64,000 bases of DNA from Niastella sp. (GCA_017744515.1 JAGIBF010000034.1:1-64000), one strand, 5' to 3'; positions 44,672-53,627 are shown, counted from the first letter of the stretch. The notes: generated from the sequence alone by a model not told the origin. Numbers and translations are program-made.

Positions 44672-45265
44672 ATGGCAAACACAAAAACGGCTCCGCGCAA
44701 AGGCAAAAAACAAGCACCCGCGGCGCCTGCAAAAGGCAATACACAACTCGAAAAATTCTTCATTGATTCATTGAAAGACATTTATTGGGCAGAAAAGGCA
44801 CTAACGAAAGCCCTGCCTAAAATGCAAAAGAAAGCCACTACCGAAGAGCTGCAACAGGCTATCGAGATGCACATCGACCAGACAAAAGAACAGGTGGCAA
44901 GGCTTGAGCAGGTATTTGAGCTCCTCGGCAAAAAAGCACAGGCTAAGAAATGCGAAGCCATGGAAGGACTCATCAAAGAAGGTGAATCCATCGTGGAAGA
45001 AACAGAAGATGGCAGCATGACCCGCGACGTGGGCATCATCATGGCTGCTCAAAAAGTAGAGCACTATGAAATTGCTACCTATGGCAGCCTCGTACAACTC
45101 GCCACTACCATGGGCAACCAGGAAGTAGCCGACATCCTCAGCGAAACACTCGAAGAAGAAAAACAAACCGACCTCGACCTCACAGCCATCGCCGAAGACA
45201 ACATCAACTGGCAGGCTGAACAGGAAGACGAAGAAGGTGAAGAAACCGAAGAAGAGGAAGAATAG
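44672..45265 (+). CDS. YciE/YciF ferritin-like protein (DUF892)
   Basis: A 197-residue protein. After a basic, Lys/Ala/Pro-rich N-terminus (APRKGKKQAPAAPAKGN) come the DUF892 helices: LEKFFIDSLKDIYWAEKALT with the first Glu ligands, HIDQTKEQVARLEQVFELL, CEAMEGLIKEGESIVEE, and AAQKVEHYEIATYGSLVQLA with the Glu-x-x-His pair, then LEEEKQTDLDLTAIAED. The C-terminus is a run rich in Glu. Members bind a di-metal centre and are induced by osmotic or oxidative stress in enterobacteria. This fits the stress theme of the flanking trehalose and catalase genes. The basic head and acidic tail are unusual additions to the core. Confidence 0.9.
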   Translation: MANTKTAPRKGKKQAPAAPAKGNTQLEKFFIDSLKDIYWAEKALTKALPKMQKKATTEELQQAIEMHIDQTKEQVARLEQVFELLGKKAQAKKCEAMEGLIKEGESIVEETEDGSMTRDVGIIMAAQKVEHYEIATYGSLVQLATTMGNQEVADILSETLEEEKQTDLDLTAIAEDNINWQAEQEDEEGEETEEEEE

Positions 45266-45360
45266 CAAAAGGCAAACACTTGAGATCAAAATAGCAGGAG
45301 TCTGAAAGTAGTCTACATGCTTTACTTGGTGTGACAACTCCTTTTGAATTCCTGGACCTG

Positions 45361-45388
45361 AGGGCTGGCCACAATCCGGCCCTTTTGT
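45361..45388 (+). terminator. Intrinsic terminator after the YciE/F-like gene
   Basis: Stem AGGGCTGG/CCGGCCCT with one T-G pair (45361-45382), loop CCACAAT, then TTTTGTTT. Confidence 0.65.
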
Positions 45389-45435
45389 TTGCCGCGGTGT
45401 CCTCACAAACCTCCATTATTGCTAAATAAATACAC

Positions 45436-46380
45436 ATGCCCATTATTTGCTACCACGCTTCACAGGAACAATTTGCGCCCTCACACTTGCTTGCCCTTGC
45501 CATACAAGCCGAACAGGCCGGCTTCGGCGGCATCCATTCTTCCGATCACTTCCATCCCTGGAGCCGGCAGCAGGGGCAAAGTGGCTTCACCTTCAGTTGG
45601 ATCGCGGCAGCGATGCAGGCTACAACAGTTCCCTTTAGCATGATCTGCGCACCGGGTCAGCGACTGCATCCTGCTATTGTAGCACAGGCCATTGCAACGT
45701 TGGGACAGCTATTCCCGGGAAGAATAAATGTAGAATTGGGCAGCGGTGAATATTTGAATGAGCACATTACGGGCGAGCCATGGCCTGAGAAGAACATTCG
45801 CAATGAAAGACTGAAAGAATGCGCGGAGGTGATCAAAAGACTATTGAGCGGCGAAACAGTTACCCATTCGGGGCATGTACAGGTCAAAGAAGCAAAATTA
45901 TATACACGGCCTGCAGAGATGCCATTGTTATTAGGCGCTGCATTGACGGATGCCACAGCCCGCTGGTTAGGCAACTGGGCCGATGGATTGTTGACAACAG
46001 CTGGCACGCCGGCAGAAACCCTGCGAAGAGTAGAGCAGTTCCGGGAGAATGGAGGAGCAGGTAAACCCGTTTACCTGCAGAAAGCATTCTCCTATGCACC
46101 CGATTACCAACAGGCAGCGCAAGCCGCGTGGCAACAATGGCGTTACAATCTCGTAAGTATAGAACAGCTGGCTACTATGGCCAACCCCGAAGACTTTGAA
46201 GCGGCAGGAAAAAACATCAGTATAGAAGAAGTTACTAAAAAAATACCAGTCTACACACACATCGGCCAATTGAAAGAAGCCCTGCAGCAATTACAGGACA
46301 CCATCCACCCCGACCGCATTGTCCTCCACAACATCAATCCCTGGCAGGAACAATTCATCGAACATTACGCACGAAATTGA
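45436..46380 (+). CDS. LLM-class flavin-dependent oxidoreductase (TIGR03885-type, probably not F420)
   Basis: A 314-residue bacterial-luciferase-like barrel. Motifs: ICYHASQEQFAPSHLLALA, AEQAGFGGIHSSDHFHPW (conserved SSDHFHPW), LGQLFPGRINVELGSGEYLN, and LLGAALTDATARWLGNWADG. The family is close to F420-dependent glucose-6-phosphate dehydrogenases, but Bacteroidota lack F420 and this subgroup is taken to use flavin. Its substrate is unknown. It is a single gene, preceded by the YciE/F terminator and followed by a repeat array. Confidence 0.88.
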   Translation: MPIICYHASQEQFAPSHLLALAIQAEQAGFGGIHSSDHFHPWSRQQGQSGFTFSWIAAAMQATTVPFSMICAPGQRLHPAIVAQAIATLGQLFPGRINVELGSGEYLNEHITGEPWPEKNIRNERLKECAEVIKRLLSGETVTHSGHVQVKEAKLYTRPAEMPLLLGAALTDATARWLGNWADGLLTTAGTPAETLRRVEQFRENGGAGKPVYLQKAFSYAPDYQQAAQAAWQQWRYNLVSIEQLATMANPEDFEAAGKNISIEEVTKKIPVYTHIGQLKEALQQLQDTIHPDRIVLHNINPWQEQFIEHYARN

Positions 46381-46383
46381 TCT

Positions 46384-46500
46384 GTCACCTTGACCGTAAA
46401 CTGCCACCCTGAACGTAAACTGTCACCCTGAGCCTAAACTGTCACCCTGAGCGTAACTGTAACCTTGAGCGTAAGCTGTCACCCTGAGCCTGTCGAAGGG
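46384..46500 (+). repeat. CCTGAG array, 19-base period
   Basis: Six units of about 19 bases (ACTGTCACCCTGAGCSTAA), starting at 46384, 46403, 46422, 46441, 46458 and 46478, ending with the full CCTGAGCCTGTCGAAGGG. It fills the gap between convergent genes. Confidence 0.85.
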
Positions 46501-46501
46501 C

Positions 46502-46527
46502 CCTATCAATCTATTAACGTATCAACC
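46502..46527 (+). repeat. TCAAC-type repeat at the 3' end of the alpha-glucosidase gene
   Basis: CTATCAATCTATTAACG then TATCAACC, degenerate nonamers, reaching the stop codon of the minus-strand alpha-glucosidase. Confidence 0.45.
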
Positions 46528-48228
46528 AACAGCAAACAACAACGCCTGCCACGGCAGCAACACCACCGTGTTGTCTTCCAGTTGCAGCGACGTCTCATTG
46601 TTCATCAACGGCTCCGCCTGCTTCAACACAATGCCCTCCGGAAGAGGATAGTGCACCAGCTCATTCGAGAAGTTCAATACAACAACAATGCTTGATATAT
46701 CATCTGTTCGCGTATAACAATACACCTGCTCATGGTCCTTATCATACAACTTGTAATCGCCATACACCAGCACCGGATGCTCCTTTCTCAGCTGCGTTAA
46801 CCTGCGGAAGTAATTCAGCGGCGAATTACCATCCGCATCCTGTGCTTCCTCGTTAACGAATACATGATCGGCATTGATGGTGATCCACGGCTCTCCGGTG
46901 GTGAACCCTGCATTCGGCGTAGCGTCCCATTGAAAAGGCGTACGGCTATTGTCACGCGCTCCAAACTGTTGATCGCGGATAAACTGGTCCAGGTCACCCT
47001 GCTGACTTTGAAGATATTGATACATCGACAACGTTTCGATATCCCGGTAATGCCGGATATTGTCGAATTTGATATTGGCCATGCCCAGCTCATCACCATT
47101 ATAAAAAATAGGTGTAGCACGCATAGTCAGCAAAAAGGTCATCAACAACTTGGAAGCAGCATTGCGGAATTCCGGCGCATCATTGCCCCAGCGGCTTAGC
47201 ATACGCGGCTGATCATGATTACCCAGGTAGATCGTACCCCAACCCTCCTGCGCAAAAATGTCGTTCCAATCTGTATACAAACCTTTGAATAGAGGCAGGC
47301 TATACCCTTCCGGGTCTGGACGTTTGAAGAAGCCATGCAGATAGCCAATACGCATACCTTCAAAATGGTACAACATACTAAGTTCCTGGCGGTCTATATG
47401 TACAAAAGGCAGCGCCTCGTGTATCTCGACCCCCGGCGTTTCTGCAATCGTTACAACATCTTTATAGTGACTTAACACCTCCCGGTTCATCTCGTGCAGG
47501 TATTCATGCAGCCGGGGACCCTTGGAAAAGAAATACGACCAGTCGTTATGATAACGGCTTTTTAATGCTTCTTCACTTACTTCCGGCCAGTTGGTGTCCT
47601 TGGCAATATAAGAAATGGCGTCCAGCCGGAAGCCATCGATGCCCTTGTCCAGCCAGAAGCGCATCATCTGGTAGATCTCTTGCCGCACCTTGGGGTTTTC
47701 CCAATTGAGATCAGGCTGCTTCTTGGAAAAATAATGCAGGTAATACGCATCCGTAGCCGTATCATATTGCCAGGCGTCGGCGCCGGGATCAAAAAAACTA
47801 TGCCGGTGGGGAGGCTTTCCCTTTTCTGCCGGCCACCAGTGATAATAATCCCGGTAAGGATTGTCGCGCGACTTCCTCGATTCCACAAACCACATATGCT
47901 CATCACTCGTATGATTCACTACGAGGTCCATGATCAGTTTGATGCCGCGGTCATGAAGCCCCGTCAGCAAAGTATTGAAATCCGCAATAGTACCAAACGT
48001 AGGAAGTACAGCCTCATAATTGCTGATGTCGTAACCATTATCATCATTCGGCGATTGATAGATCGGGTTGAGCCATACCAGGCCAACACCCAGGCTCTGA
48101 ATATAATCCAGCTTGGAGATCAGGCCCGGAAGGTCCCCGATACCGTCACCATTACTATCTTTAAAACTGCGGATGTACACCTGGTAAATGACAGTCTCCT
48201 TCCACCAGGCCTTATCGATAGTTCCCAT
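46522..48228 (-). CDS. GH13 alpha-glucosidase / oligo-1,6-glucosidase family
   Basis: A 568-residue enzyme started at ATG 48228 (MGTIDKAWWKETVIYQVYIR); the longer frame adds 23 residues without similarity. GH13_31-type motifs: SFKDSNGDGIGDLPGL (Ca site), DLVVNHTSDEHMWF, nucleophile Asp203 (GFRLDAISYIAKD), acid/base Glu263 (VTIAETPG) and Asp339 (YLGNHDQPR). The sequence after Asp203 separates oligo-1,6- from alpha-1,4-glucosidases only weakly, so specificity (isomaltose, maltose or sucrose) is open. No signal peptide, so it works in the cytoplasm on sugars from glycogen or uptake, in line with treYZ and glgX. Confidence 0.94.
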   Translation of the reverse strand: MGTIDKAWWKETVIYQVYIRSFKDSNGDGIGDLPGLISKLDYIQSLGVGLVWLNPIYQSPNDDNGYDISNYEAVLPTFGTIADFNTLLTGLHDRGIKLIMDLVVNHTSDEHMWFVESRKSRDNPYRDYYHWWPAEKGKPPHRHSFFDPGADAWQYDTATDAYYLHYFSKKQPDLNWENPKVRQEIYQMMRFWLDKGIDGFRLDAISYIAKDTNWPEVSEEALKSRYHNDWSYFFSKGPRLHEYLHEMNREVLSHYKDVVTIAETPGVEIHEALPFVHIDRQELSMLYHFEGMRIGYLHGFFKRPDPEGYSLPLFKGLYTDWNDIFAQEGWGTIYLGNHDQPRMLSRWGNDAPEFRNAASKLLMTFLLTMRATPIFYNGDELGMANIKFDNIRHYRDIETLSMYQYLQSQQGDLDQFIRDQQFGARDNSRTPFQWDATPNAGFTTGEPWITINADHVFVNEEAQDADGNSPLNYFRRLTQLRKEHPVLVYGDYKLYDKDHEQVYCYTRTDDISSIVVVLNFSNELVHYPLPEGIVLKQAEPLMNNETSLQLEDNTVVLLPWQALLFAVG

Positions 48229-48333
48229 AATATATTTATAAATAGCCTTTACCCAGGTTTGAGGTTTACACTGCGGACAGTATGCCGTCGAATTCAAAAC
48301 TCATACCCGCTCATAACTCGACAGTCCAACAAT

Positions 48334-48362
48334 AAAAAAAGGACCGTATAGAAATACGGTCC
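48334..48362 (-). terminator. Minus-strand intrinsic terminator with AGAA loop
   Basis: Stem GGACCGTAT/ATACGGTCC (48341-48349 with 48354-48362), with loop AGAA on the plus strand; on the minus strand it is followed by seven Ts (complement of 48334-48340). The nearest minus-strand protein gene ends 540 bases upstream, too far for a simple terminator, which is why an intervening RNA is suspected. Confidence 0.75.
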
Positions 48363-48695
48363 GGTAATATAAACTGCACGTTGTTAAAACATAACAACTG
48401 AAAAGAAAGCCAAAAGATAAAAGATGACCCGTGTAGACACACGGGTCTATCGCTGAAAAACCACAAATCCTGTATTCAGCCTGAGTGGCGAAATACACAT
48501 ACGATCGTTTACAGGTATGCAGGTGTCAATGACGCAGCAAACCCACGTGCAAAAAGAAAATCTTTCCCGCTTTTCATGTTGCAAAACATGGAAAATGCTG
48601 CGGCAATAACAATATTTAAAAAGGAAAACAACTGGTCGGTGAGGTCAGGAAAAGAAAGGGTATACTAACGGATAGCCTGACGCGACGAGGTGCCG
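48341..48695 (-). ncRNA. Candidate minus-strand small RNA between alcohol dehydrogenase and alpha-glucosidase
   Basis: A TATCTTTA box (48703-48696, minus) with CTG rather than TTG 18 bases upstream could start an RNA of about 350 bases ending at the T7 terminator at 48334. Internal hairpins at 48571-48595 and 48426-48447 (GACCCGTGT-agac-ACACGGGTC) are compatible with a structured RNA. The 14-bp hairpin at 48747 could end the dehydrogenase message just before this promoter. No known RNA family was recognised. Confidence 0.28.
48426..48447. repeat. 9-bp hairpin GACCCGTGT/ACACGGGTC
   Basis: A perfect inverted repeat with loop AGAC, without a T run on either side, so it is not a simple terminator. 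Confidence 0.6.
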
Positions 48696-48746
48696 TAAAG
48701 ATATAGAACAATGATATATACCAGGTAAAAAATATTTCGAAAATGA

Positions 48747-48777
48747 TGCACCATGCTATTTTTAATAGCATGGTGCA
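48747..48777. repeat. 14-bp perfect inverted repeat, possible adh terminator
   Basis: TGCACCATGCTATT and AATAGCATGGTGCA flank a TTT loop. On the minus strand it is followed by ATCATTTTCG and then a longer T stretch, so it may end the alcohol dehydrogenase message (stop at 48901). Confidence 0.55.
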
Positions 48778-48877
48778 ATATAGTGTAGAGGATATACCCC
48801 TTCATAAACATCGAACATTAAACATCGAACGTGACTTTCAATCAGTCAACAACTCAGCAAGTAAAAGGGTTCCTCCT

Positions 48878-48904
48878 TTTCAACCTATCAACCTGTCAAC
48901 TTAT
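48878..48904 (+). repeat. TCAAC nonamer repeat at the 3' end of the alcohol dehydrogenase gene
   Basis: TTTCAACCTATCAACC then TGTCAACTTATCC; the last unit supplies the stop codon (TTA, read as TAA on the minus strand) of the alcohol dehydrogenase gene. Confidence 0.6.
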
Positions 48905-50070
48905 CCCCACGGATCCAGCACCACCTTCACACAATTATCCTCCTTCTTTTTGAACATCGAATAACCATCCGCAATTTTCGAAAGTGGCAACCGGTGCGTG
49001 ATCACATCATCCAGCACTACTTTGCCCTGCACCACATAATCCAGCAGCTCGTCGATGTATTTTTGTGCAGGCGCCTGTCCACCCTTTAGCGTAATGCCCT
49101 TATCGAAGAACTGCCCGATCGGGAAATTGTCATACGTAGTAGGATACACACCCAGCACCGATACGGTACCACCACGCCGCACAGCACTCATGCACGCCTC
49201 CATCACTTTCACAGAACCCTTCTCCAGGTTGATCACCGCCTTGGCGCGGTCCAGTAAATTCCTGTCGGGCTCAAAACCAACAGCATCGATACATACATCG
49301 GCGCCACGGCCATAAGTCACCGCCCGGATCTGGTCGATCACATTTTTACCGTCACCATCCCACAGGATCGTTTCACATTGAGCTGCTTGCGCCGCTTTAT
49401 CCAACCTATATCTAAGCGTATCTACGATCAACACCCGGCCGGCACTCTTTAGCCAGGCACTCTTGGCAGCCATGATGCCCACAGGCCCCGCACCAAAGAT
49501 CGCCACCGTTTCGCCACCCTTAAGTTCAGCCCAGTCTATGCCGGTGTAGCCGGTAGGAAATATATCCGTGAGAAACAACACCTGCTCGTCCGTTAAATGA
49601 CCAGGCACTTTCCGTGGACCATAATCACCATACGGCACACGCACGTACTGCGCCTGCCCACCATCATACCCACCATACAGATCGGTATAGCCGAACAGCG
49701 CACCACCCTTTTCAGTAAGTAGCCCGCCTTCAGGACCATAATGCTCAGGATTACTGTTTTCACAATGCCCCGGCAAATGATGCTCACAAAAGAAACAGTG
49801 TCCACAAGCAATAGGAAAAGGAACCACCACACGGTCACCCTTCTTCAGGTTTTTAACCGAAGGACCAACTTCCTCCACAATACCCATAAACTCATGACCC
49901 AGCACCATCGGCCGTGGCTGTGGAATACCACCCGAATAAATATGCAGGTCCGAACCACAAATAGCCGTAGCGGTCACCTTTAAAATAATATCCCGCGCAT
50001 CCTTGATGATGGGATCATCAACCGTATCGTAGCTGATCTTACCCGGACCGTGTATCACTGCTGCTTTCAT
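48901..50070 (-). CDS. Zinc-dependent alcohol dehydrogenase, glutathione-independent formaldehyde dehydrogenase-like
   Basis: A 389-residue medium-chain dehydrogenase. Catalytic zinc ligands Cys38, His59-Glu60 (CGSDLHIY, LGHEFMG) and the four structural zinc cysteines Cys89, Cys92, Cys95 and Cys103 (ACGHCFFCEHHLPGHC) are all present, and the NAD site is AIFGAGPVGIMA. The length and GYDGGQAQYVRVPYGD, with VGFEPDR near the middle, place it with FdhA-type enzymes that oxidise formaldehyde or short alcohols. It is a single gene divergent from the sugar dehydrogenase. The C-terminus (LDPWG) ends at a stop codon contributed by a TCAAC repeat. Confidence 0.94.
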   Translation of the reverse strand: MKAAVIHGPGKISYDTVDDPIIKDARDIILKVTATAICGSDLHIYSGGIPQPRPMVLGHEFMGIVEEVGPSVKNLKKGDRVVVPFPIACGHCFFCEHHLPGHCENSNPEHYGPEGGLLTEKGGALFGYTDLYGGYDGGQAQYVRVPYGDYGPRKVPGHLTDEQVLFLTDIFPTGYTGIDWAELKGGETVAIFGAGPVGIMAAKSAWLKSAGRVLIVDTLRYRLDKAAQAAQCETILWDGDGKNVIDQIRAVTYGRGADVCIDAVGFEPDRNLLDRAKAVINLEKGSVKVMEACMSAVRRGGTVSVLGVYPTTYDNFPIGQFFDKGITLKGGQAPAQKYIDELLDYVVQGKVVLDDVITHRLPLSKIADGYSMFKKKEDNCVKVVLDPWG

Positions 50071-50154
50071 AAATAATGTTTAGGTATAGACAACTATAAT
50101 TGTGCCCCATGGCGGCATATCGTTTGAAAGCAGCTTATACACAATACATAATAC

Positions 50155-51363
50155 ATGAGAGCGATCATCATCCTGTTAGTCGTTATCAGCCTCGCCAACA
50201 CAACATCCGCCCAGAAAGGACATCCCGCCAAACAACCAGTTAGCGCCAACGTCAACACCTTGTTTGCAGCCCACGAAGATTTTCAGCCATCATTCATTAG
50301 CCGCCTCAAAGTGCCGGCCGGCTTCAAAGTAACCATTGCTGCCAGCGGCTTGGGCAAGCCGCGCATGATGGCCATTGGCGCCAACAACAATTTATACATT
50401 ACGCGTCGCGATGTAGGAGATGTGCTGCTCTTGCAAAACCGTGATGCCAATGGAAAATATACTTCACTCAAAACAGTAATAGCTCAGTTCAAAGGTGTGC
50501 ACGGCATCACCATCCATGATGGCTGGCTCTACCTCTGCGCCACCAAAAAACTTGCACGTGGAAAATTGAATGCAGACGGCACAGTAGGAAAACTCGATAC
50601 CCTCATCAACGACCTGCCCGATGGCGGACAACACGATAACCGCACCATCGCCTTTGGTCCGGATGGCAAACTATACCTCACGGTCGGATCCGATTGCAAC
50701 GATTGCAAAGAAACCAATCCCGAACATGCCACCATGCTACAAATGAATGCCGACGGAACAAAACGCATCATATACGCACGTGGATTGCGCAACACACTCG
50801 GCTTCGATTGGCATCCGCAAACCAAAGAATTATGGGGCATGGACCACGGCACCGATTGGCGCGGCGATGAAATACCACCCGAAGAATTGAATAAGATCAT
50901 TAAAGACGGCGATTACGGATGGCCATTGGTATACGGTAAACAAACAACCGACCCCACGCGCGAAGATCCCGTCGGCTCCACCAAAGAAGCCTATGCCAAA
51001 ACAACCCAGCCTGCCGTAATGATGTTCCCGGCCCATGCCGCGCCTATCGACTTCAAATTTTTAGGCAAAGCAGACAAAGCCGATTTCCCTGCAAGCTACC
51101 ATGAAGATGCATTAGTCACCTGGCATGGCTCCTGGAATCGGAAAGATCCACAGGGTTTCAAAGTACAACGCATCCGCTTTGTAAATGGACAGCCAACAGA
51201 AGCGATCGACTTCCTCACGGGCTTTTACAACCCCGCTGCCAAAACCCGTTTTGGCCGGCCGGCAGGATTAGCCATCGCACCCGACGGTACCATCTTTATT
51301 TCCGACGATGCAGGCGGTGCCATCTATGCCGTACAACCAGCTACCTCCACCGCCAAAAATTAA
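50155..51363 (+). CDS. PQQ-type soluble sugar/sorbosone dehydrogenase, exported
   Basis: A 402-residue protein with signal peptide MRAIIILLVVISLANTTSAQ. The six-bladed GSDH propeller shows VPAGFKVTIAASGLGKPRMM, RRDVGDVLLLQNRDANGKY, GVHGITIHDGWLYLCA, GGQHDNRTIAFGPDGKLYLT with the catalytic-type His in GGQHDNR, ARGLRNTLGFDWHP, WGMDHGTDWRGDE and WHGSWNRKDPQGFKV. These match PQQ glucose/sorbosone dehydrogenases, which oxidise aldoses in the periplasm. No CxxCH haem site is present (CNDCK is not one). The SMP-30-like gene starts 4 bases after its stop, so the sugar lactone formed may be opened by the next protein. Confidence 0.9.
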   Translation: MRAIIILLVVISLANTTSAQKGHPAKQPVSANVNTLFAAHEDFQPSFISRLKVPAGFKVTIAASGLGKPRMMAIGANNNLYITRRDVGDVLLLQNRDANGKYTSLKTVIAQFKGVHGITIHDGWLYLCATKKLARGKLNADGTVGKLDTLINDLPDGGQHDNRTIAFGPDGKLYLTVGSDCNDCKETNPEHATMLQMNADGTKRIIYARGLRNTLGFDWHPQTKELWGMDHGTDWRGDEIPPEELNKIIKDGDYGWPLVYGKQTTDPTREDPVGSTKEAYAKTTQPAVMMFPAHAAPIDFKFLGKADKADFPASYHEDALVTWHGSWNRKDPQGFKVQRIRFVNGQPTEAIDFLTGFYNPAAKTRFGRPAGLAIAPDGTIFISDDAGGAIYAVQPATSTAKN

Positions 51364-51367
51364 TAAC

Positions 51368-52318
51368 ATGAAGTACCTCTTCATATTACTCACAGTTATC
51401 AGCACCACCACTTTTGCGCAAACACCCCGCATCAATTTCAAGGCACCTGAATTCTATCCCGAAGGAGTTGCATACGACGACGCCGGCAAAAGGTTCTTTG
51501 TCGGCTCTGTGAAGACAGGCGCCATCGCCGCCGTGAGCGAAACAGGTTCCTTCAAACCTTTCTACGTAGACAGCACCCTCAAGTCCAGTTTCGGTATGAA
51601 GATCGATCCGAAGAAAAACAAACTGTGGATATGCACCGGCGATCCCACGTACAGCAAGTATAAAGATTCAACAACCCATAAGAAAATGATCCGGCTGATT
51701 GCACTTGATCTGAAGACAGGCAGCAAAACAGATGACGTTGACCTGTCCACCCTTTTTCCCGGTAAGCACTTTGCCAACGACCTTGCGATCGATGCCAGTG
51801 GCACAGTATATATTACCGACAGCTATTCACCCGTAGTATACCGTGTTTCAGGAGCTAAACCATCGGTATTGGTGCAAAGCCCTTTATTTACAGGCGCCGA
51901 TGTAGCACTCAATGGCATTGCCTGGCACAAAGAAGGATATTTACTGGTGGTCAACAGCAGCCAGGGACAACTATACAAGATCGATCTCAGCAATCCCTCG
52001 GACATCATCACTGTTCGGCAGCCCACTTTCTTTCCGGGAGGCGATGGATTATTATGGGATGAGCAGGGCAACCTCGTACTTGTACAAAACGAAGGCGCTC
52101 ATAAAATATTCAAGCTGCGCTCGGCCGACAACTGGCAATCCTGCGAGCTGGTAGCTGCCACTTCATTTGAAGACCGCTTTTTGCAACCCTCCACGGCCAC
52201 GTTGAAAGGAAACACGGTGTTTGTGGTTAATTCCAAACTCAATGAATTGAGCGATCCCACAGCCAAACCCTCGGAAGAGTTTTCTCTGCAGCAGGCTGTA
52301 TTCCGCCCGGTAAAATAA
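51368..52318 (+). CDS. Exported SMP-30/gluconolactonase-like propeller protein
   Basis: A 316-residue protein started at ATG 51368 (MKYLFILLTVISTTTFAQ, a signal peptide), 4 bases after the stop of the sugar dehydrogenase. The propeller shows FYPEGVAYDDAGKRFFVGSV, SFGMKIDPKKNKLWICTG, HFANDLAIDASGTVYITDSY, ALNGIAWHKEGYLLVVNS and GDGLLWDEQGNLVLVQNEG. The Glu in PEGV and the Asn/Asp in NDLA and GDGL match the metal ligands of SMP-30 lactonases. Operon and family suggest a periplasmic sugar oxidation followed by lactone hydrolysis; the substrate is unproven. A solitary CCTGAGC variant follows the stop. Confidence 0.88.
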   Translation: MKYLFILLTVISTTTFAQTPRINFKAPEFYPEGVAYDDAGKRFFVGSVKTGAIAAVSETGSFKPFYVDSTLKSSFGMKIDPKKNKLWICTGDPTYSKYKDSTTHKKMIRLIALDLKTGSKTDDVDLSTLFPGKHFANDLAIDASGTVYITDSYSPVVYRVSGAKPSVLVQSPLFTGADVALNGIAWHKEGYLLVVNSSQGQLYKIDLSNPSDIITVRQPTFFPGGDGLLWDEQGNLVLVQNEGAHKIFKLRSADNWQSCELVAATSFEDRFLQPSTATLKGNTVFVVNSKLNELSDPTAKPSEEFSLQQAVFRPVK

Positions 52319-52376
52319 CATTGCTGTCATCCTGAGCTGGTCAAAGGATTGCCGTAGGGGATTCAGGAAAGTGTAA

Positions 52377-53627
52377 TTATTTTTCCAAAGGGAACACGAG
52401 CGAGAAAACAGAACCCACGCCCGGTTCCGAATCCACAACGATCGTTCCACCGTGGTGGCGCATAATGCGTTTCGCTTGCGACAATCCTACCCCAAGGCCG
52501 GGATAATCATCCTTGGTGTGCAGGCGCACAAACAGGTCGAAGATCTTTTCCCGGTGCACAGCAGCAATGCCCAGCCCGTTATCTTCAAAACATATTTTGC
52601 AATAACTGACATTATTAACCGTAATCGGCAGACGTATGACCTCATCGGCCGTTAGCTCCCTCGAATACACCCGTACTAAAGGCGGTATACCGGGTCGGCT
52701 AAACCGCAGTGCATTATTCAGCAGGTTATAAAACAGACGGGTTATCTGGCCGCGATTGCCTTGCACCTGGTGCAGAGGCTCCATCTGCAGCTCAGCATGC
52801 TTCTCCTTCATCAGTAAACGTAATTTGCTCGCCGCTTCGGCCATGATCCAGTTCGTATCGACAATTTCGAAAGCGACAGCAGAATTGACGTCACCCGAAA
52901 AATCAGTCAGCCCATAGATCATATTACTGAAATCGGTAGCAAGACCATTGATCTTCTGGGCAATACCCCGCGCCTTGTGATCTGCTGGAAGCGTATTCTC
53001 GTGCGCAAGCAGATCTGAAAAAACACGCAGCTTGCGCAGCGGTTCCTGCAAAGTGTGCTGGCTGATATAAGAAAATTGCCGGATATCATCGAGCGATGAG
53101 CTGAGTTGCAATTGCGTTTTGGTCAGCAACTCTTTTTGTTGCAATGCCACATCCCGCGATTGAAGATGATAGGCGATCAGGTCGGCAAAAAGATTGAACA
53201 TCGTTACCATTTTCATCGCTTTCAAAGGAAGCGGCTTGGGATCGATGGCGCACAATGTGCCAAAAAACTGCCCGTTCTTTAAGAAAATAGGAATGGAAAT
53301 ATAACTCTCAAAACCATATAGCTTGGGCGTATGGTGATTACAAAAAATAGCATCCGTCCGCACTTCGTCGATTACTACCGGCTGACCATGTCCCCTGATC
53401 TCGTTGCAGATAGTTGTCTCGATCTGCAGTTCGCCACCCGGCACCAGTCCAAAATTAAGCTCGTCCCGCACCGCACAGGCAATCCATCTTTGCTCCGTTA
53501 CGCGCGCAACCGCCGAAAAACCCATACCCGTAGTACGGCAGATCAACTCCAGAATAGAAGGCACAATATCCAACTGTTGAATATTCTCTACATCCGTGGC
53601 AAAAGCAGGCTCCAGTTGATTAGTCAT
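52377..53627 (-). CDS. GAF-domain sensor histidine kinase, soluble
   Basis: A 416-residue kinase without membrane helices. The GAF domain fills about 20-155 (FSAVARVTEQRWIACAVRDE, FGFESYISIPIFLKNGQFFG, TLCAIDPKP). The H-box QHTLQEPLRKLRVFSDLL has His191 followed by Thr192, where most relatives have Asp (HDLQEPLR). The ATPase part has LFYNLLNNALRFS, FEDNGLGIA and YPGLGVGLSQAKRIM. Loss of the acidic residue next to His may change phosphatase activity. It is an orphan on the minus strand; the single-domain response regulator at 54181 lies 550 bases away across a small gene and may be the partner. Confidence 0.92.
   Translation of the reverse strand: MTNQLEPAFATDVENIQQLDIVPSILELICRTTGMGFSAVARVTEQRWIACAVRDELNFGLVPGGELQIETTICNEIRGHGQPVVIDEVRTDAIFCNHHTPKLYGFESYISIPIFLKNGQFFGTLCAIDPKPLPLKAMKMVTMFNLFADLIAYHLQSRDVALQQKELLTKTQLQLSSSLDDIRQFSYISQHTLQEPLRKLRVFSDLLAHENTLPADHKARGIAQKINGLATDFSNMIYGLTDFSGDVNSAVAFEIVDTNWIMAEAASKLRLLMKEKHAELQMEPLHQVQGNRGQITRLFYNLLNNALRFSRPGIPPLVRVYSRELTADEVIRLPITVNNVSYCKICFEDNGLGIAAVHREKIFDLFVRLHTKDDYPGLGVGLSQAKRIMRHHGGTIVVDSEPGVGSVFSLVFPLEK

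Larger units (their letters stand above)
48229..48900. other. 672-base intergenic region with four hairpins and no ORF
   Basis: Bounded by two minus-strand genes. It contains a T7-tailed minus-strand terminator (48334-48362), a 9-bp hairpin (48426-48447), an A/T hairpin TTTTCATGTT-gcaa-AACATGgAAAA (48571-48595), a TATCTTTA element on the minus strand (48703-48696) and a 14-bp perfect hairpin (48747-48777). No frame has protein features. A small RNA on the minus strand is possible. Confidence 0.6.
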
